A stretch of DNA of 64,000 bases from Paracoccaceae bacterium. Lineage in GTDB: Bacteria; Pseudomonadota; Alphaproteobacteria; Rhodobacterales; Rhodobacteraceae. The notes under the pieces are model-generated. The model made no database searches. It was not told the DNA's origin and worked only from the letters and a program-made list of their open reading frames with translations. Below are positions 62,020-64,000 of the stretch, in pieces (positions within the stretch are counted from its first letter, which is position 1; each line of letters opens with the position of its first letter). Location: the NCBI GenBank assembly GCA_028285485.1, contig JANQPC010000030.1, forward strand, positions 50,712 to 114,711, in the 5' to 3' direction. The translations under genes and the position numbers were made by a program.

Positions 62020-63189
62020 ATGCCGCCGATCACCGAAATCGCCGATCTCAAGCGGGTGTACCGCCGCCGCGTGCCGAAGATGTTCTACGATTACGCGGAA
62101 TCGGGCAGTTGGACGGAGCAGACCTTCCGCGAGAACACCACCGATTTTGAGAAGATCCGCCTGCGCCAGCGCATCGCCGTGGATATGGCGGGCCGCAGCA
62201 CGGCCAGCCAGTTGGTTGGCCAGGACGTGGCGATGCCCGTAGCACTCGCCCCAGTGGGCCTTTGCGGCATGCAATCGGCGGATGGGGAGATCAAGGCGGC
62301 CCGTGCTGCAGAAGACTTCGGCGTGCCTTTCACGCTATCCACCATGTCGATCTGTTCAATCGAGGATGTGGCGGCGAATACGTCAAAGCCCTTCTGGTTT
62401 CAGGTCTATACCCTGAAAGACGATGATTTCATGCGCCGCCTGATCGGGCGCGCCCAGGATGCGGGTTGTTCCGCGCTTGTCATCACCGTTGATCTTCAGA
62501 TCATGGGTCAGCGGCACAAGGATATCAAAAACGGCCTCTCCGCCCCGCCGAAGCTGACGCCAGCCTCGATTGCGAACATGGCCACCAAGGTGCCCTGGGG
62601 CATTGAGATGCTTGGCACGAACCGCCGGTTCTTCGGCAACATCGTGGGCCATGCCAAAGGCGTGAAAGATCCCGCCTCGCTTTCTTCCTGGACGGCGGAG
62701 GCATTCGATCCGTCGCTCGATTGGGATCGGATCAAGGAACTGATGGGCATGTGGGATGGCCCTGTGATCCTGAAGGGCATTCTCGATGCCGAGGATGCGA
62801 GGAAGGCGGTGGAGGTGGGGGCCGATGCCATCGTGGTTTCCAACCATGGCGGGCGGCAGCTTGATGGTGCGCTATCCTCGATCCGGGTGCTGCCCGAGAT
62901 TGTGGAGGCTGTGGGCGACAAGATCGAAGTTCACCTCGATAGCGGCATCCGTTCGGGCCAGGATGTTCTGAAGGCGATCGCCCTTGGCGCGAAAGGCACG
63001 ATGATCGGGCGCGCCTTCGTCTACGGCCTCGGCGCCATGGGGCAGCAGGGTGTTACCCGGGCGCTTGAGGTTATCCACAAGGAGCTTGATACCTCCATGG
63101 CGCTCTGCGGCCGCCGCGATATCCGCGAGGTTGATCGCGATATCCTGCTGGTGCCCGAGGATTTCGCGGGCCGCTGGGCGCAGAACTAG
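62020..63189 (+). CDS. lldD: FMN-dependent L-lactate dehydrogenase/2-hydroxy-acid dehydrogenase
   Basis: A 389-residue member of the flavocytochrome b2/glycolate oxidase family. FYDYAESGSWTEQTFRENTTDFEKI opens the barrel, and SNHGGRQLDG (catalytic His and Arg) and HLDSGIRSGQDVLKAIALGAKGTMIGRAF (FMN phosphate site) are intact. Length and motif wording match LldD, which oxidises L-lactate to pyruvate and reduces quinone at the inner membrane. GGGAGGAA precedes the ATG at 62020; the upstream extension to 61942 is not conserved. It is convergent with the MFS gene, overlapping it by 4 bp. Confidence 0.88.
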   Translation: MPPITEIADLKRVYRRRVPKMFYDYAESGSWTEQTFRENTTDFEKIRLRQRIAVDMAGRSTASQLVGQDVAMPVALAPVGLCGMQSADGEIKAARAAEDFGVPFTLSTMSICSIEDVAANTSKPFWFQVYTLKDDDFMRRLIGRAQDAGCSALVITVDLQIMGQRHKDIKNGLSAPPKLTPASIANMATKVPWGIEMLGTNRRFFGNIVGHAKGVKDPASLSSWTAEAFDPSLDWDRIKELMGMWDGPVILKGILDAEDARKAVEVGADAIVVSNHGGRQLDGALSSIRVLPEIVEAVGDKIEVHLDSGIRSGQDVLKAIALGAKGTMIGRAFVYGLGAMGQQGVTRALEVIHKELDTSMALCGRRDIREVDRDILLVPEDFAGRWAQN

Positions 63190-64000
63190 GCCGCCACCCG
63201 GCCCGCCGCCGCCAGCCGCCGCACCGCTGGCAGGAGAAGAAACACCAGCCCCATCAGCGCCCCGATCGCGAGGAACGCGATGCGGAGCCCGTAGAACTCC
63301 GAAACAACCCCCATGATCATCGGGGCGATGAAGAAGGCCATGAAGCCCAGAACGGCGGTGCGCGCCACCACCACCGTGCGCGCCCAGGGCGGCACCAAAC
63401 GCCCCGCGATCCCGATCCCGATCGGGCCCACGACGGAAACGCCAAGCCCCAGCACCCCGAAGCCCAGATAGGCAACGGCCACCGTTGGCGCGATGGCGGC
63501 CAGCACTGCGCCGATCATTGCGAGGATTGTGCCGATCAGGATGATCCGCATCTCGCTGATCCGTTCCGAAACCGCCTGGCCCGAAAAGCGCCCGAGCGCC
63601 ATCGTTAGCCCCAGCATCGCAGGCCCGAGGGCGCCCTCGGCAGCCCCGCCGCCCAAAGTGCGTTCCACATGGAGGGCCGACCAGGCCTCCACCGCCGCCT
63701 CGCCCGAAAACGCGAGAAGCACGATTGTGCCGCAGACGAACACCGGCATCCAGGGCGCCCGCCCGGGGCCGCCTTCTGGCGGCTCCGCATCGGGAACGGG
63801 CATCGCGAGGCGGGTGGAGATCAGCATGATCGTCACCGCAGCGGCGCCAAAGATCAGCGGCGCCGCAAGATCGGCCTCCCGCGCCCAGCCTGTGATCACC
63901 GCTGAAACGGCATAGGCCAGCGAAAAGACCCCGTGATTGGCGTTCATCAGGGGGCGGCCTGCGCGGCTTTCAAGCTCGCTCCCCCGCGCGTTCATCAAAA
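63186..64000 (-). CDS. MFS transporter, N-terminus beyond the window
   Basis: The frame is open to the window edge. The visible 270 residues correspond to the later two thirds of a major facilitator of the YbjJ type; the motif MNARGSELESRAGRPLMNANHGVFSLAYAVSAV is normally about 100-120 residues from the start in this group. About eight to nine helices are visible. The in-frame TTG and ATG at 63993-63998 are internal, not true starts. Substrate unknown. Confidence 0.8.
   Translation of the reverse strand, partial: LMNARGSELESRAGRPLMNANHGVFSLAYAVSAVITGWAREADLAAPLIFGAAAVTIMLISTRLAMPVPDAEPPEGGPGRAPWMPVFVCGTIVLLAFSGEAAVEAWSALHVERTLGGGAAEGALGPAMLGLTMALGRFSGQAVSERISEMRIILIGTILAMIGAVLAAIAPTVAVAYLGFGVLGLGVSVVGPIGIGIAGRLVPPWARTVVVARTAVLGFMAFFIAPMIMGVVSEFYGLRIAFLAIGALMGLVFLLLPAVRRLAAAGRVAA

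Noticed and set aside
63186..63998. A complete 270-residue transporter starting at 63998.
   Set aside because: The first residues align with the middle of a YbjJ-type MFS protein, so the gene continues beyond the window.

Overview
The window looks like chromosomal DNA of a GC-rich alphaproteobacterium, most likely a marine or saline member of the Rhodobacterales (Roseobacter group). This is inferred from the high GC content, densely packed operons with 1-4 bp stop/start overlaps, many ABC and TRAP uptake systems, and the style of the proteins. No ribosomal marker is present to confirm it. Both ends cut through genes: an isopropylmalate-dehydrogenase-type enzyme at 1-555 and an MFS transporter at 63186-64000.

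The standout is 571-8239 (minus strand). Two di-heme cytochrome c peroxidase-like proteins, a Tat-exported Rieske protein and an arsenite-oxidase-family molybdoenzyme form one operon. This is the gene content of the dissimilatory iodate reductase cluster idrABP1P2. A large HEAT-repeat protein is attached at its 3' end. A near-consensus FNR/DNR-type box lies upstream, suggesting control by oxygen limitation.

8.5-17 kb (plus) carries a Pqi-type envelope lipid transport operon (two PqiA halves, PqiB, PqiC) and a MacB-like ABC exporter with its HlyD-family adaptor. 16.9-29.4 kb holds an EamA exporter and a catabolic locus with a ROK repressor, a PIG-L deacetylase, a sugar ABC importer, a VOC protein, an argininosuccinate-lyase-family enzyme, a PfkB kinase and a SIS isomerase/deaminase. 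Together they suggest import and dismantling of an N-acylated amino-sugar conjugate whose identity is not known.

29.4-34.5 kb (minus) is a complete branched-chain amino-acid-type ABC importer with a GAF protein. It is followed by an amidohydrolase, an SDR with an altered active site, and a peptide/nickel-type ABC importer (36.7-42 kb) with fused ATPases. 42-44.8 kb has a TauE/SafE exporter, an Lrp/AsnC regulator and a class V aminotransferase. 44.9-55.1 kb is a LysR-controlled locus: TRAP importer, DapA-like aldolase/lyase, SDR, tautomerase, cytoplasmic BisC-like molybdoenzyme, FAD amine oxidoreductase and a divergent MFS transporter.

55.2-58.2 kb is gene-poor and more AT-rich. It has two orphan genes, one small ORF and a 300-bp array of hairpins, and is bounded by tRNA-Ser(GCT). 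Housekeeping and metabolic genes follow: ychF, trpA, a MarR regulator with a Tat-exported nitroreductase-like protein, and lldD. Three of the four uptake operons have a strong hairpin directly after the binding-protein gene, a recurring design for over-expressing the binding protein.
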